64,000 nt of DNA from Bacteroidales bacterium UBA3824 (GTDB lineage Bacteria > Bacteroidota > Bacteroidia > Bacteroidales > UBA3824): the NCBI GenBank assembly GCA_002393195.1, contig DGIK01000079.1, positions 1-64,000 of the forward strand. Direction: 5' to 3'. Below, piece after piece: positions 43,492 through 52,789 of this stretch. The position numbers were made by a program, and so were the translations under genes. The notes below the pieces were generated by a model, which was not told where the DNA came from, searched no databases, and worked only from the letters and a program-made list of their open reading frames with translations. The first letter of the stretch is position 1. Every line of letters begins with the position of its first letter.

Positions 43492-45126
43492 ATGAAACCA
43501 CGCAACCTTCTTCCTCTACAACTTTTTGCCGCCTGTCTTGTGGGGCTGCTGCTTGGCAAGTTCTGTTTCAGCACTTCAAAGGAGAAGGTTGAATTGTCGT
43601 TGTTCAATGGCAAACTATCCAAACTGCAAGCCATCATCAACATCATCGACAATAGGTACGTGGACGCCGTGGACATCGACAGCCTCAACGAACTTGTAAT
43701 ACCCGACGTGCTCGCCCGCCTCGACCCTCACACGTCATACGTCCCCGCCAAACGCCTCAACGAATCCGAAAAGAAAATCGTGGGGCATTTTTACGGACTT
43801 GGCATCGAGCACAGCACATTTGACGACACTGTAACGGTGTTGAGCATTGTACCCAATAGTCCGGCGGCAAGCGCAGACATCATACCCGGCGACAAGATAA
43901 TCGCCGTGGACACCATCGACATTACAGGACGCAAATCAAAAGACCAAATATCGGCGGCAATGAGAGGCGAAAACAACACAATAGCAACCCTCCATTTCAA
44001 AAGGCACGGCGTAGATTCGATACTGACTACGGCAATACGGCGTGGGAAAGTGCCTGTGCCGTCCACAACGGCTTCGTACATCATAGACAGCACAACGGCC
44101 TACATCAAATTGGACAATTTTGGCGACAATTCGTACTTGCAGTTTGCCAAAGACGTAATGCAACTAAAACGCCACGGAGCCACCAAACTAATCATCGACC
44201 TCCGCGACAACCTTGGCGGACGCTTGGAGCAGTCGAGACTCATCGCAAGCGAGATACTTGCCCCCGGCGACACCATCACATTCACCATAGGGCGCGGAAA
44301 CGAAATTGAAGACCTCTTAACCAACACAATCAGCAACGGAATCTGTCAAGATATGCTCGTGGCGTGCCTTGTGGACAGTCCGACGGCATCGGCGGCAGAG
44401 ATTCTATCGGCGTCAATTCAGGACAACGACCGTGGCGTCATCGTAGGGCGGAGGACATTTGGCAAAGGTCTCGTACAAACTCCAATACAAATGCAAGACG
44501 GCAGCCAAATAAGGCTTACAACTGCCAGATATTATATGCCTTCGGGACGCTCTCTGCAAAAAGATTATAAGAATTACGACAACGACCTTGCAACACGTTA
44601 CAAGAACGGCGAATTTGACAGCGCAGCGGCGTTCAAGCCATCAGACACCACCAAATATTTCACCAAAAAAGGCCGTGTAGTATATTCAAAATGCGGAGTG
44701 ATGCCAGACGTTTTTGTACCATTGACCCAAACTCCCCCACCCTACATAACATACCAACTCGATTCCGCACGTGCTATAACGCGCTTTGCATTAGAGCAAT
44801 ACAACATCATCGGCAGCAAAAACCCGCAGCAATTCTTGCATACGCTATTCGACAACGAGGAGCAGACATACGAAAAATTAATTACGTATGCTGCACGCCA
44901 CGGCATCAAATTAGACACTCGCAAGTCCAAAAAAGCAATTGCAGAAGCGTTCCACGCCACGATGACATCTCTAAAAGCGAAAGCATACCACATAGCGGGC
45001 GACGACAATATGAGCGAGATGTATTACAACGACGACGACCCAGACATAGAAGCCGCCATAGACGTTCTCAACGACGACGAAAGGTGGCAACAAATACTCA
45101 ACGAAAAACCATCAACAATACAATAA
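43492..45126 (+). CDS. ctpA: S41 carboxyl-terminal processing protease
   Basis: 544 residues. N-terminal membrane anchor (LLPLQLFAACLVGLLLGKF), the S41 N-domain (IINIIDNRYVDAVDIDSLNE, LARLDPHTSYVPAKRLNE), a PDZ domain (about 95-180, GLGIEHSTFDDTVTVLSIVPNSPAASADIIPGDKIIAVD), and the catalytic core with IIDLRDNLGGRLEQS, SPTASAAEILSASIQDNDRG (nucleophile Ser) and VGRRTFGKGLVQ (general-base Lys). Such proteases trim C-termini of envelope proteins. The gene starts directly at the dCMP deaminase stop and hflX follows 4 bases later, so the three form an operon. Confidence 0.93.
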   Translation: MKPRNLLPLQLFAACLVGLLLGKFCFSTSKEKVELSLFNGKLSKLQAIINIIDNRYVDAVDIDSLNELVIPDVLARLDPHTSYVPAKRLNESEKKIVGHFYGLGIEHSTFDDTVTVLSIVPNSPAASADIIPGDKIIAVDTIDITGRKSKDQISAAMRGENNTIATLHFKRHGVDSILTTAIRRGKVPVPSTTASYIIDSTTAYIKLDNFGDNSYLQFAKDVMQLKRHGATKLIIDLRDNLGGRLEQSRLIASEILAPGDTITFTIGRGNEIEDLLTNTISNGICQDMLVACLVDSPTASAAEILSASIQDNDRGVIVGRRTFGKGLVQTPIQMQDGSQIRLTTARYYMPSGRSLQKDYKNYDNDLATRYKNGEFDSAAAFKPSDTTKYFTKKGRVVYSKCGVMPDVFVPLTQTPPPYITYQLDSARAITRFALEQYNIIGSKNPQQFLHTLFDNEEQTYEKLITYAARHGIKLDTRKSKKAIAEAFHATMTSLKAKAYHIAGDDNMSEMYYNDDDPDIEAAIDVLNDDERWQQILNEKPSTIQ

Positions 45127-45130
45127 GACA

Positions 45131-46348
45131 ATGGCAAAACCACAATTATACGAGACAAAGACCGAAACTGAAAAGGCAATCCTCATCGGCATCATCACCC
45201 AAGAAATAACGCCCGAAAAGAGCGCGGAATACCTTGACGAACTCGAATTTCTCGCCAAGACCGCCGACGTGGAATGCGTGAAGCGTTTTACGCAGCGTTT
45301 GGAGCATCCAAATTCGAGCATTTATCTCGGACAAGGCAAAATTGACGAGATAGCCAAATACATAGAGGACAATGAGATAGATGCCGCCATCTTCGACGAT
45401 GAATTAAGTCCGTCGCAGTACCGCAACATCTCCAAAATATTCAAGTGCAAGATTATAGACCGCTCAAACCTTATCCTCGACATCTTCGCCAAACGTGCAC
45501 AGACCGCACATTCCAAGACGCAGGTGGAACTCGCTCAATATCAGTATCTTCTGCCTCGTCTCGCCGGTATGTGGACACACTTGGAGCGTCAGAAAGGCGG
45601 CATCGGTATGCGTGGACCTGGTGAAAAGGAGATTGAGACCGACCGCCGCATCGTCCGCGACCGCATCGCCCGCCTCAAAGAGGAGTTGCAAAGGATTGAC
45701 AATCAAAAGAATGTGCAGCGCAAAAACCGTGGCAAACTCGTCCGCGTCGCCCTCGTAGGCTACACCAACGTCGGTAAATCCACGTTGATGAACCTATGGA
45801 GCCATTCGGAAGTGTTCGCCGAAAATAAGTTGTTTGCAACCCTCGACACCACAGTACGCAAAGTCGTGGTAAAAAATTTGCCGTTCTTGCTCTCCGACAC
45901 TGTGGGTTTCATCCGTCAACTGCCCAAAAATCTGTTTGAGAGTTTCAAATCCACCCTCGACGAGGTTACAGAGGCTGACATTCTCGTCATCGTCAACGAC
46001 ATCAGCCATCCGAATTTTGAGGAGCAATTGCAGACCGTCAACGACACCATCGCCGAAATCACAAAGGAGAAGAAGTCGGTATTTTATGTCTTCAACAAGA
46101 TTGACAACTACACCTACGACCGCAAGGACGACGACGACCTCACCGAGCGCACCGTCCGCAACTATGACCTCCAGCAGATGGAAGACTACATCCGCATGAA
46201 ATACGCCTCCACCGCGCCCTGCATCTTCATCTCCGCCAAAAACAAAACAAACCTCGACGAACTCAAAGAAAAAGTGTACGTCGAGGCAAGAAGGATTCAC
46301 ACGGAACGGTATCCGTATGACGATTTGCTGTATGTGGATGTGGATTGA
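45131..46348 (+). CDS. hflX: Ribosome-associated GTPase HflX
   Basis: 405 residues. The HflX N-domain (SSIYLGQGKIDEIAKYIE, AIFDDELSPSQYRNISKIF, LILDIFAKRAQTAHSKTQVELAQYQYLLPRL) with the glycine loop KGGIGMRGPGEKEIETDRR, then the GTPase domain: GYTNVGKSTLMN, LDTTVRKV, DTVGFIRQLP, NKID. HflX splits stalled ribosomes and takes part in recovery from stress. It ends 4 bases from the convergent ATPase gene. Confidence 0.96.
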   Translation: MAKPQLYETKTETEKAILIGIITQEITPEKSAEYLDELEFLAKTADVECVKRFTQRLEHPNSSIYLGQGKIDEIAKYIEDNEIDAAIFDDELSPSQYRNISKIFKCKIIDRSNLILDIFAKRAQTAHSKTQVELAQYQYLLPRLAGMWTHLERQKGGIGMRGPGEKEIETDRRIVRDRIARLKEELQRIDNQKNVQRKNRGKLVRVALVGYTNVGKSTLMNLWSHSEVFAENKLFATLDTTVRKVVVKNLPFLLSDTVGFIRQLPKNLFESFKSTLDEVTEADILVIVNDISHPNFEEQLQTVNDTIAEITKEKKSVFYVFNKIDNYTYDRKDDDDLTERTVRNYDLQQMEDYIRMKYASTAPCIFISAKNKTNLDELKEKVYVEARRIHTERYPYDDLLYVDVD

Positions 46349-46352
46349 TGGA

Positions 46353-47774
46353 TCATTCCGCAAACAAATCGTCCATCACTACTTGCGCGTGTATGTTATT
46401 TGCGTAGGCGTTGGGTTTCAGTCCTGATGTTGTAATCATTACGGTCCAGACGGCTTTCGTGGTGCCAGTCTTGGAGGTGAAGGTAGAGATTTTGCGCTGG
46501 AGGGCTTCGTCGTACTGTTTTTTGATTTCGTATTCGCCGTTGCTGTATTTGATTTCGCAGAGGTTGATTACATCGTCAACACGGTCGATGAGCATGTCGA
46601 TTTGTACGCCTGTTTCGTCGTTGCTTTGTGGACGATATACCCATGAATAAATGTTGCACATAATGCCAGAAATGCCCAATGCCTTTTTGATTTGCGTGGC
46701 GTGTTGCAGGCAAACCCTTTCAAATGACAACCCACACCATACCAAATGTGGCGTTTTGCCAACGTTCTGCGACCAATATTCGGGATTGTTGCCGTGATTT
46801 CCGTCAAAAAACTTGAAATAAAACAATGTATAGTTGTCAATCAACTGATACAGAGCATCTTTTGAGGTTTTGCCAATCGAATTGTACGCACGAATAAAGC
46901 CGCATAATTCCAAGTCTTTCAGCGTGTCGGTAATTGTGCCGCCAGTTTCCTTGCCCAAACATTTTACAATTTCGCTGCGTGTCATTCCCGCCTTTTTAGT
47001 GCCTAAGACGCGCACAATCTGAATGTATGGATTTGGATTCTTGAACAAAGAAGCGTACAATGCGTTAAATTCGTTGCGAAGCGGTGCATCTTCGGCAAAA
47101 AACATTTTGTCGATGTTTTGCGCCACAGAACAATTTTTTTGAAGAAACGTCCAATAATACGGAATGCCGCCCAAGACCATATAAGTCTCCAAAATTTGCT
47201 TACGTGTGAAACTGAAACCGAGGGCGTTCACATACCTTTCGCACTCGTGGAGGTTGAAGGGTTTGAGATAAATCTGACGAGAAAGTCTGTTATGAAGCCC
47301 GCCGTAGTTCATCACAATTTTGCTTACAATCCACGACGCCGCGCTGCCGCACACCACGAGCAAGATGTCTTTGCGGGCGGTCGCCCAGCCGTTCCAAAAA
47401 TGTTCGAGGGCTGACACGAAGTCAGATTTCTGCGTATCCATCCACGGCAATTCGTCGATGAAAAGCACCTTTTTTCCGGCGGGAAGTGCCGCGAGAAAGT
47501 CTTCCAAGGCATGGAACGCCTTGAACCAATCCTTGAATTTCGGAATGTCGCGCATCCCGGCATTGTGCAACGATTGCGCAAATTCAATGAGTTGACGTTT
47601 CTTGTCACCGCCTTGTATTCCAGTATGTTGGAAGGTAAAACGATAATTGAACGTCTCCCTTACAAGAAACGTCTTGCCTACGCGCCGCCGCCCATATATT
47701 GCAACAAACTCCGAATATTCGCTTTCGTAGAGTTGTTCGAGTTGCTTTTGCTCATTTTCACGTCCTATAATCAT
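46353..47774 (-). CDS. AAA ATPase with PD-(D/E)XK-like C-terminus, second copy
   Basis: 473 residues, same family as the gene at 18342 but clearly divergent. Walker A IYGRRRVGKTFLVRE, Walker B VLFIDELPWMDTQ, VVCGSAASWIVSKIV, a winged-helix segment (MTRSEIVKCLGKETGGTITDTLKDLE), and C-terminal VQIDMLIDRVDDVINLCEIKYSNGE with the D...ExK pattern. Its promoter on the minus strand (TTTG complement of 47830-47833, 20-base spacer, TATATTTG complement of 47802-47809) is threaded through the paired-hairpin repeat, so the repeat may affect its expression. Confidence 0.88.
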   Translation of the reverse strand: MIIGRENEQKQLEQLYESEYSEFVAIYGRRRVGKTFLVRETFNYRFTFQHTGIQGGDKKRQLIEFAQSLHNAGMRDIPKFKDWFKAFHALEDFLAALPAGKKVLFIDELPWMDTQKSDFVSALEHFWNGWATARKDILLVVCGSAASWIVSKIVMNYGGLHNRLSRQIYLKPFNLHECERYVNALGFSFTRKQILETYMVLGGIPYYWTFLQKNCSVAQNIDKMFFAEDAPLRNEFNALYASLFKNPNPYIQIVRVLGTKKAGMTRSEIVKCLGKETGGTITDTLKDLELCGFIRAYNSIGKTSKDALYQLIDNYTLFYFKFFDGNHGNNPEYWSQNVGKTPHLVWCGLSFERVCLQHATQIKKALGISGIMCNIYSWVYRPQSNDETGVQIDMLIDRVDDVINLCEIKYSNGEYEIKKQYDEALQRKISTFTSKTGTTKAVWTVMITTSGLKPNAYANNIHAQVVMDDLFAE

Positions 47775-47813
47775 AGCCCGAAATGTTTATTAAATTTTCT
47801 GCAAATATAACAA

Positions 47814-47930
47814 TACTCAGCCAAATCTACAAATTTTTATATAGATTTGGCTGAGTATCGGCGCAAAAATGGCGATTTTTGCAAAATACTCAGCCAAATC
47901 TATGTTTTTTAGGGTAGATTTGGCTGAGTA
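47814..47930. repeat. Paired-hairpin repeat, copy 2
   Basis: Two inverted repeats with perfect 16-bp stems (TACTCAGCCAAATCTA and TAGATTTGGCTGAGTA) at 47814-47857 and 47887-47930. Layout, stem length and spacer (complement contains CGCCATTTTT and GCCGATA) match the element at 842-963 though the stem sequence differs in part. The first hairpin lies on the promoter of the ATPase gene. Confidence 0.85.
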
Positions 47931-47946
47931 TCGGCGGTTGTATAGA

Positions 47947-47964
47947 GACGCACGGCCGTGCGTC
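47947..47964. repeat. 18-bp perfect palindrome
   Basis: GACGCACGGCCGTGCGTC lies right after the manC stop on the minus strand. It is far richer in GC than its surroundings and resembles dispersed short palindromes found in other genomes. No T run follows on the minus strand, so it is not a standard terminator. Confidence 0.7.
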
Positions 47965-47965
47965 T

Positions 47966-49069
47966 TTACACAAATTCGTCCCCGTATTTCAATTTCACGG
48001 AATTGACGAGGTTCTTGATGTTTTGTTCGTCGGCTTTCGGGACTACGAGGAGGAGACCGTCGCTCTCTGCTACGATGTAGTCTTTGAGACCTTGAATCAC
48101 AACGAGCTTAGAGTCGCAATTGACGATTGAGCCGGTGGTGTCGTGGATAATAGCCTTGTCGCAGACTACGACGTTGCCATCGGAATCCTTGTTGGAATTT
48201 TCATACAGCGAACCCCACGTGCCGAGGTCGCTCCACGGGAACAACGCCGGAATCACGTACACTTCATCGTGATTTTCCATAATGCCGTAGTCGATGCTGA
48301 TGTTCGGACATTCGGGGTAGATGGTGTTGATGAACTCGGTCTCACGGTCGGTATTATAAACACCCATACCCTGCAAGAATAGCGAGTGGATTTCGGGCTG
48401 ATATTTCTCAAACGCCTGTGTGATAGCATTGACATTCCAAAGGAAGATGCCCGAATTCCAGAAAAATTCGCGGCTTTCGATGAAAGTCTTCGCCATTTCG
48501 AGGTTTGGCTTTTCGGTGAAGAGCTTCACCCTTGTAACCTCGTGGATAGCAAGGGGATTGTCGTCAGAATGACTGTCGATCTGTATATAGCCGTATCCTG
48601 TCTCTGGGCGCGTGGGCACAATGCCGATGGTGAGCAGCGCGTTGCTAAACTGCGTAAACTGCAAACCCCTGTTGATGGTCTCCACAAAACCGCGCTCGTC
48701 GCCGATGTAATGGTCGGCGGGCGATACGACAATGTTGGCGTTGGGGTTCACAGACTTAATCTTGTAACAAGCGTAGGCAATGCACGGCGCGGTATTGCGG
48801 CGCAAAGGCTCGGTGAGGATATTTTGGTCGTCCAATTCTGGCAGCTGCTCCTTGACAAGCGATGCGTATGTGCTGCCCGTCACAATGTAGATGTTTTTTG
48901 GGCTGCAAATCTTCGTAAACCGGTCGAAAGTCTGCTGCAAAAACGTGCGCCCCGTCCCGAGGATATCGAGAAACTGCTTGGGGCGAGCCACACGGCTCTT
49001 GGGCCAGAAACGGCTTCCAATGCCGCCAGCCATAATAATGCAATAGTTGTTGTTGTCTGTGTTTACCAT
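47966..49069 (-). CDS. manC: Mannose-1-phosphate guanylyltransferase
   Basis: 367 residues. NYCIIMAGGIGSRFWPKSRVARPKQFLDI is the nucleotidyltransferase start (GGxGxRxWPxSR...PKQF), with VVSPADHYIG, TGYGYIQID, FTEKPNLEMAKTF, FFWNSGIFLWN and a C-terminal left-handed helix-type tail (GNVVVCDKAIIHDTTGSIVNCD). It makes GDP-mannose from mannose 1-phosphate and GTP, for surface glycans and GDP-fucose. The phosphomannose isomerase domain of bifunctional enzymes is absent. Single gene here. Confidence 0.94.
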   Translation of the reverse strand: MVNTDNNNYCIIMAGGIGSRFWPKSRVARPKQFLDILGTGRTFLQQTFDRFTKICSPKNIYIVTGSTYASLVKEQLPELDDQNILTEPLRRNTAPCIAYACYKIKSVNPNANIVVSPADHYIGDERGFVETINRGLQFTQFSNALLTIGIVPTRPETGYGYIQIDSHSDDNPLAIHEVTRVKLFTEKPNLEMAKTFIESREFFWNSGIFLWNVNAITQAFEKYQPEIHSLFLQGMGVYNTDRETEFINTIYPECPNISIDYGIMENHDEVYVIPALFPWSDLGTWGSLYENSNKDSDGNVVVCDKAIIHDTTGSIVNCDSKLVVIQGLKDYIVAESDGLLLVVPKADEQNIKNLVNSVKLKYGDEFV

Positions 49070-49173
49070 AAAGTTGGCTGTTATAAAGCGTTGTTATTTT
49101 TTTAAAAACGTCCAAAATTAAGGTAAATATTTGATATTGGCAAAACTTTTTTTTCAACGGCTTGGATTTATTG

Positions 49174-49204
49174 TTTGCGGTTATTGTAAAAAATCATATA
49201 TTTG
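49174..49204 (+). promoter_or_regulatory. Promoter of the DUF4271-hemD-rnpA cluster
   Basis: TTTG at 49174-49177, 19-base spacer, perfect TATATTTG at 49197-49204, 19 bases before the ATG at 49223. Confidence 0.7.
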
Positions 49205-49222
49205 CGGCTGAAAAACAATGAG

Positions 49223-50152
49223 ATGATGAGGAGACTTGTGGCTATATTAATAATGTTGATGACTCTTTGCGGCATGGCGTCCGCAATCGGTTATCCGTCA
49301 GTGCCGTGCGACTCCACGTCCATCGTATATCTCAACAAGGGCCTGGACGAGCTGAGCCACCAGGATTCGCTGTATATGTTTTTGCCGCTGTCCACCCGCA
49401 ACCTCAACGACTTCACGGTGAAGCATTTTGGCATCCGCGCCAAATACATCGAATACAATGTGCCCACCAAACAGTATTTTCACATCGACCTCAATAAAAC
49501 CCCAATCCACGAGCATTACCCTTGGGAATCGATAGTGCCGTTGCTTGTAGGCATACTCTTGGTGCTGCTCGCAAGGTTTTTCCTGCCGGGGTACATATCG
49601 CAATTGTTTTTGATTGTATTCTACCACAACGCCTTTATGAGCAACGTCCGGGAGAAAAACGTCAATGCCGACAGAGCCGGGCACCTGCTGATGTTCAATT
49701 ACTTGATTAATGCGGCGTTGTTTGCGATGGTGGCATTATATAGGTACAACTATGTTTTCGGCACGAGATTCCTATTGTCGTTTATCTCGCTGCTGATACT
49801 GCTGATAGGCGTATATTTGATAAAAAGGACATTGAGCTATATGCTGGCAAAGCTGTTTGACTGCGACGACGTGTACGAATTGCATTATAAAAACCTTTCG
49901 TACCTGATGCACTGCCTCGGCGTATTTTTGCTGTGCGCCAATGTAGGCAATTTGTACATAAATATACAGTGGGCGCACGATTGCATCTTCTGGACAACCG
50001 TCTCTGGGATAGTTGTAGCGGAGATTTTGAAAATAATTCGCTTATTTAAAATTATTGTCGAGAAACATTTTTCTATTTTCTATTTATTTTTGTACCTTTG
50101 CGCCGTGGAATTTTTGCCTGTTTTGGTCGCTATCAAAATGCTATCCCGTTGA
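49223..50152 (+). CDS. DUF4271 membrane protein
   Basis: 309 residues. I use ATG at 49223 because the in-frame TTG at 49202 overlaps the -7 box. A signal-like N-terminus (VAILIMLMTLCGMASA) is followed by a periplasmic stretch with FGIRAKYIEYNVPTKQYFHI and about six membrane segments (from SIVPLLVGILLVLLARFFLPG to YLFLYLCAVEFLPVLVAIKML). DUF4271 proteins are found only in Bacteroidota and are regularly encoded directly before hemD, as here. Their role is unknown. The promoter is immediately upstream. Confidence 0.8.
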   Translation: MMRRLVAILIMLMTLCGMASAIGYPSVPCDSTSIVYLNKGLDELSHQDSLYMFLPLSTRNLNDFTVKHFGIRAKYIEYNVPTKQYFHIDLNKTPIHEHYPWESIVPLLVGILLVLLARFFLPGYISQLFLIVFYHNAFMSNVREKNVNADRAGHLLMFNYLINAALFAMVALYRYNYVFGTRFLLSFISLLILLIGVYLIKRTLSYMLAKLFDCDDVYELHYKNLSYLMHCLGVFLLCANVGNLYINIQWAHDCIFWTTVSGIVVAEILKIIRLFKIIVEKHFSIFYLFLYLCAVEFLPVLVAIKMLSR

Positions 50153-50220
50153 TAATGAGCAAGGTAAAAAATCCGAGAGGAAGGATAGAGAGAGATAACT
50201 TACACTAAAATCGCATTATT

Positions 50221-50976
50221 TTGAAAATTTCGAGTCTATTGGTATCGCAGCCGAAGCCTACCGTGGATGGAAATCCATACGTGGCGTTGGCGGAAAAAAT
50301 GAAACTCAACGTGGGTTTCAGGCAGTTTATCAAGGTTGAGGGAGTGTCGTCCAAGGAGTTCAGGGCGCAGCACGTCAATCTGCCTGACTTCAAGGCGGTT
50401 GTATTCACGAGCAAGGTTGGCATCGACACGTATTTCAAGTTTGCAAAGGAGGTCAAATTCAAAGTGCCCGAGGATTTGCTCTATTATTGCTCCACCGAGG
50501 CGGTCGCCAACTATTTGCAGAAGTACATCACATTCCGCAAGCGCAAGATTTTCTACGGCGAAAAATCTGTACTCGAACTCACCGACCCCATCAAAAGACA
50601 TCTCGGCGAAAACACTCTCGTAGTGCACAGCGACGTATCGAGCGACGAGATTCCCAAATTCCTCGACAAATTGAAGGTGAAGCACACCGAAGTGGTGCTC
50701 TACAAGACTGTGAGCGCAGACCTCTCCGATATGAAGGAGGAGTTTGGCACGTACCAGGTGCTGGTATTCTTCACTCCGGCGGGCATCCGCAGCCTCAAAG
50801 AGAATTTCCCCGACTGGGAGCAGGGCGATGTGAAAATCGCGGCCTTCGGTCCCTCCACTCACGAGGAAGTGAAAAAACTCGGCTACCGTCTCGACATCGA
50901 GGCTCCTACCGAGGAATGTAAGAGCATGACAAGCGCGCTCGAAAAATTCATCACGGCAAACAACAAGAAAAAATAA
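50221..50976 (+). CDS. hemD: Uroporphyrinogen-III synthase
   Basis: 251 residues from a TTG start (MKISSLLVSQPKP). The two-domain HemD pattern is visible: VVFTSKVGIDTYFKFA in domain 1, YYCSTEAVANYLQKY, then VVHSDVSSDEIPKFLDKL, EVVLYKTVSAD and VLVFFTPAGIRSLKENFP and AAFGPSTHEEVKKLGY in domain 2. The enzyme closes and inverts ring D to make uroporphyrinogen III, the precursor of haem and sirohaem. rnpA follows after 12 bases. Confidence 0.88.
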   Translation: MKISSLLVSQPKPTVDGNPYVALAEKMKLNVGFRQFIKVEGVSSKEFRAQHVNLPDFKAVVFTSKVGIDTYFKFAKEVKFKVPEDLLYYCSTEAVANYLQKYITFRKRKIFYGEKSVLELTDPIKRHLGENTLVVHSDVSSDEIPKFLDKLKVKHTEVVLYKTVSADLSDMKEEFGTYQVLVFFTPAGIRSLKENFPDWEQGDVKIAAFGPSTHEEVKKLGYRLDIEAPTEECKSMTSALEKFITANNKKK

Positions 50977-50988
50977 TTATCAATCACC

Positions 50989-51396
50989 TTGGCTAAAAAA
51001 TACGGTTTCACGAGGCAGGAAAAGCTCAAAAGCGTTGTAAGCATCGAAAAGCTTTTCACTGGCGGACGTCTCTTTTGGGCGTATCCGCTGAGCGTGCATT
51101 ACCGTATCTACAATGACGAGGGCGGCGCGGCGTGCAAGATGCTTGTATCTGTGGGCAAGCATTTCTTCAAGCGCGCCGTACACCGCAATAGAATCAAGCG
51201 TCTGGTCCGCGAGGCTTACCGTCTCAACAAAGAGCCTCTCATAGCCGCCGTCCAACAAGCCAACATCCGGCTCGACTTCGGCGTCGTATATAAATCCAAG
51301 GAAATCGCCGACTACAAGACCATCGAGGCGGGCATCAAACAAGCCATCGAAAAACTCGCGGAAATTATTGCAAAACCAAAAGACACATCAGCATAA
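50989..51396 (+). CDS. rnpA: Ribonuclease P protein component
   Basis: 135 residues from a TTG start. The RNR-type signature VHRNRIKRLVREAYRLNK and the FTRQEKLKS start define the family, which helps the P RNA trim 5' leaders from tRNAs. In most genomes yidD follows or overlaps rnpA; here a terminator and the convergent amtB gene follow instead. A YidD-like domain is found only in the fusion at 23084-24208. Confidence 0.95.
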   Translation: MAKKYGFTRQEKLKSVVSIEKLFTGGRLFWAYPLSVHYRIYNDEGGAACKMLVSVGKHFFKRAVHRNRIKRLVREAYRLNKEPLIAAVQQANIRLDFGVVYKSKEIADYKTIEAGIKQAIEKLAEIIAKPKDTSA

Positions 51397-51398
51397 AA

Positions 51399-51437
51399 AA
51401 ACGCAAGGAGAACACCAAAGCTCCTTGCGTTTTTTTA
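51399..51437. terminator. Terminator between rnpA and amtB
   Basis: Stem ACGCAAGGAG (51401-51410) with CTCCTTGCGT (51421-51430), flanked by A and T runs on the two sides, so it works in both directions. Confidence 0.9.
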
Positions 51438-51467
51438 GTTATTATGCGAATCAACAATATTGAACCG

Positions 51468-52712
51468 TTAGTTGTAGCAAGCCTCGCCATGTTCGTAAAT
51501 ATCAAGGCCCTCTTCCTCGATGCGTTTTTCGACGCGGAGGCCGTGAGTCTTCTTGATGAGCAAGAATACGCCAAGACCAAGCACGAAGGCAAACGCCGCA
51601 ACGCTCAATGCGCCCAAAGTCTGAACGCCGATGAAAGCCTCCACACCGTTGATTGCGGAATCGCAGAATACGCCAGTCAAGACAGTGCCGATGATGCCGC
51701 CAACGCCGTGTACCGAAACTGCACCTACAGGGTCGTCGATATGGCACTTCTTGTCGAGGAACGAAACCGAGAAACACATCAACACAGACGTTACAATGCC
51801 GATGACAGCCGCAGCCCAAATCGGCACGCAGTCGCAACCTGCCGTAATGCCCACCAAGCCTGCCAACACACCGTTGCAAACCATTGAGAGCGAAGGCTTG
51901 CCGTCAATCAGCCACGTGTAGAGCAACGCCGCAATACCGCCAGTAGCCGCCGCCATGTTGGTAGTAACAAACACGTGCGACATACTCGTTGCGTTAGCGT
52001 AGCCGGTTGCAGCCACGGTGGAACATGGATTGAAACCAAACCAACCCACCCACAGGCAGAACACGCCCAACGCGCAGAGCGTCAAACTGTGACCGGGGAT
52101 AGCCTTCGACTTGCCATTCTTGTCGTACTTGCCAACTCTTGGGCCAAGAACAATCGCGCCAGCCAATGCAAGCACGCCGCCACAGAGATGCACCACCGTA
52201 GAGCCGGCAAAATCGTGGAAGCCAATCTCGCTGAGCCAGCCGCCGCCCCACGACCAATGTCCTTCTATCGGATAGATTACGAGCGAGATTACCATCGAAT
52301 AGACAAAGTACATCGAGAATTTGGTACGTTCAGCCATTGCGCCCGACACAATCGTGGCTGCAGTGGCGCAGAATACCGTTTGGAAGATGAACGTAGCCTC
52401 GGCGGGAACGTTGGAATCGCTGCCAATGAAGAAAAAGCCATCCCAACCGATGAAGCCGTTGCCAACACCGTACATTATCGAGAATCCCGCAATCCAGTAC
52501 AGCACCGAGCCACACATAAAGTCGCAGAAATTCTTCATCAAGATGTTAGCAGTGTTTTTGGCGCGAGTGAGACCCGCCTCCACGAGTGCAAATCCTGGCT
52601 GCATCCAAAACACCAGCATCGCACCCAACAACACCCACAAGGTGTCCAATCCGTTCACAAAATCCTTTGCCTCCTCCACTACCGGAGGTATATCTAATAA
52701 AATGCCTGCCAT
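51468..52712 (-). CDS. amtB: Ammonium transporter
   Basis: 414 residues, about 11 membrane segments. LWVLLGAMLVFWMQPGFALVEAG, RAKNTANILMKNFCDF, HLCGGVLALAGAIVLGPR and HGVGGIIGTVLTGVF are Amt signatures; the pore His residues fall in the VHLCGG and VHGVGG motifs. It moves ammonium across the inner membrane. It is the last gene of an operon with glnK and a porin gene, the classical layout in which GlnK gates Amt. Confidence 0.96.
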   Translation of the reverse strand: MAGILLDIPPVVEEAKDFVNGLDTLWVLLGAMLVFWMQPGFALVEAGLTRAKNTANILMKNFCDFMCGSVLYWIAGFSIMYGVGNGFIGWDGFFFIGSDSNVPAEATFIFQTVFCATAATIVSGAMAERTKFSMYFVYSMVISLVIYPIEGHWSWGGGWLSEIGFHDFAGSTVVHLCGGVLALAGAIVLGPRVGKYDKNGKSKAIPGHSLTLCALGVFCLWVGWFGFNPCSTVAATGYANATSMSHVFVTTNMAAATGGIAALLYTWLIDGKPSLSMVCNGVLAGLVGITAGCDCVPIWAAAVIGIVTSVLMCFSVSFLDKKCHIDDPVGAVSVHGVGGIIGTVLTGVFCDSAINGVEAFIGVQTLGALSVAAFAFVLGLGVFLLIKKTHGLRVEKRIEEEGLDIYEHGEACYN

Positions 52713-52789
52713 AATAATTTTCGATTTTTTGATTTTCGATTTTTTGATTGCTCATTATGCATTATGAATTATGCATTATGCATTGAGCA
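52713..52789. repeat. Simple-sequence spacer between glnK and amtB
   Basis: Two short tandem repeats: TTTTCGATTTTTTGA twice, then AT-rich ATTATGCATTATGAATT-type units that form small palindromes. A similar ATAATTCATAATTCAT piece occurs at 7664. No gene. Confidence 0.6.
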
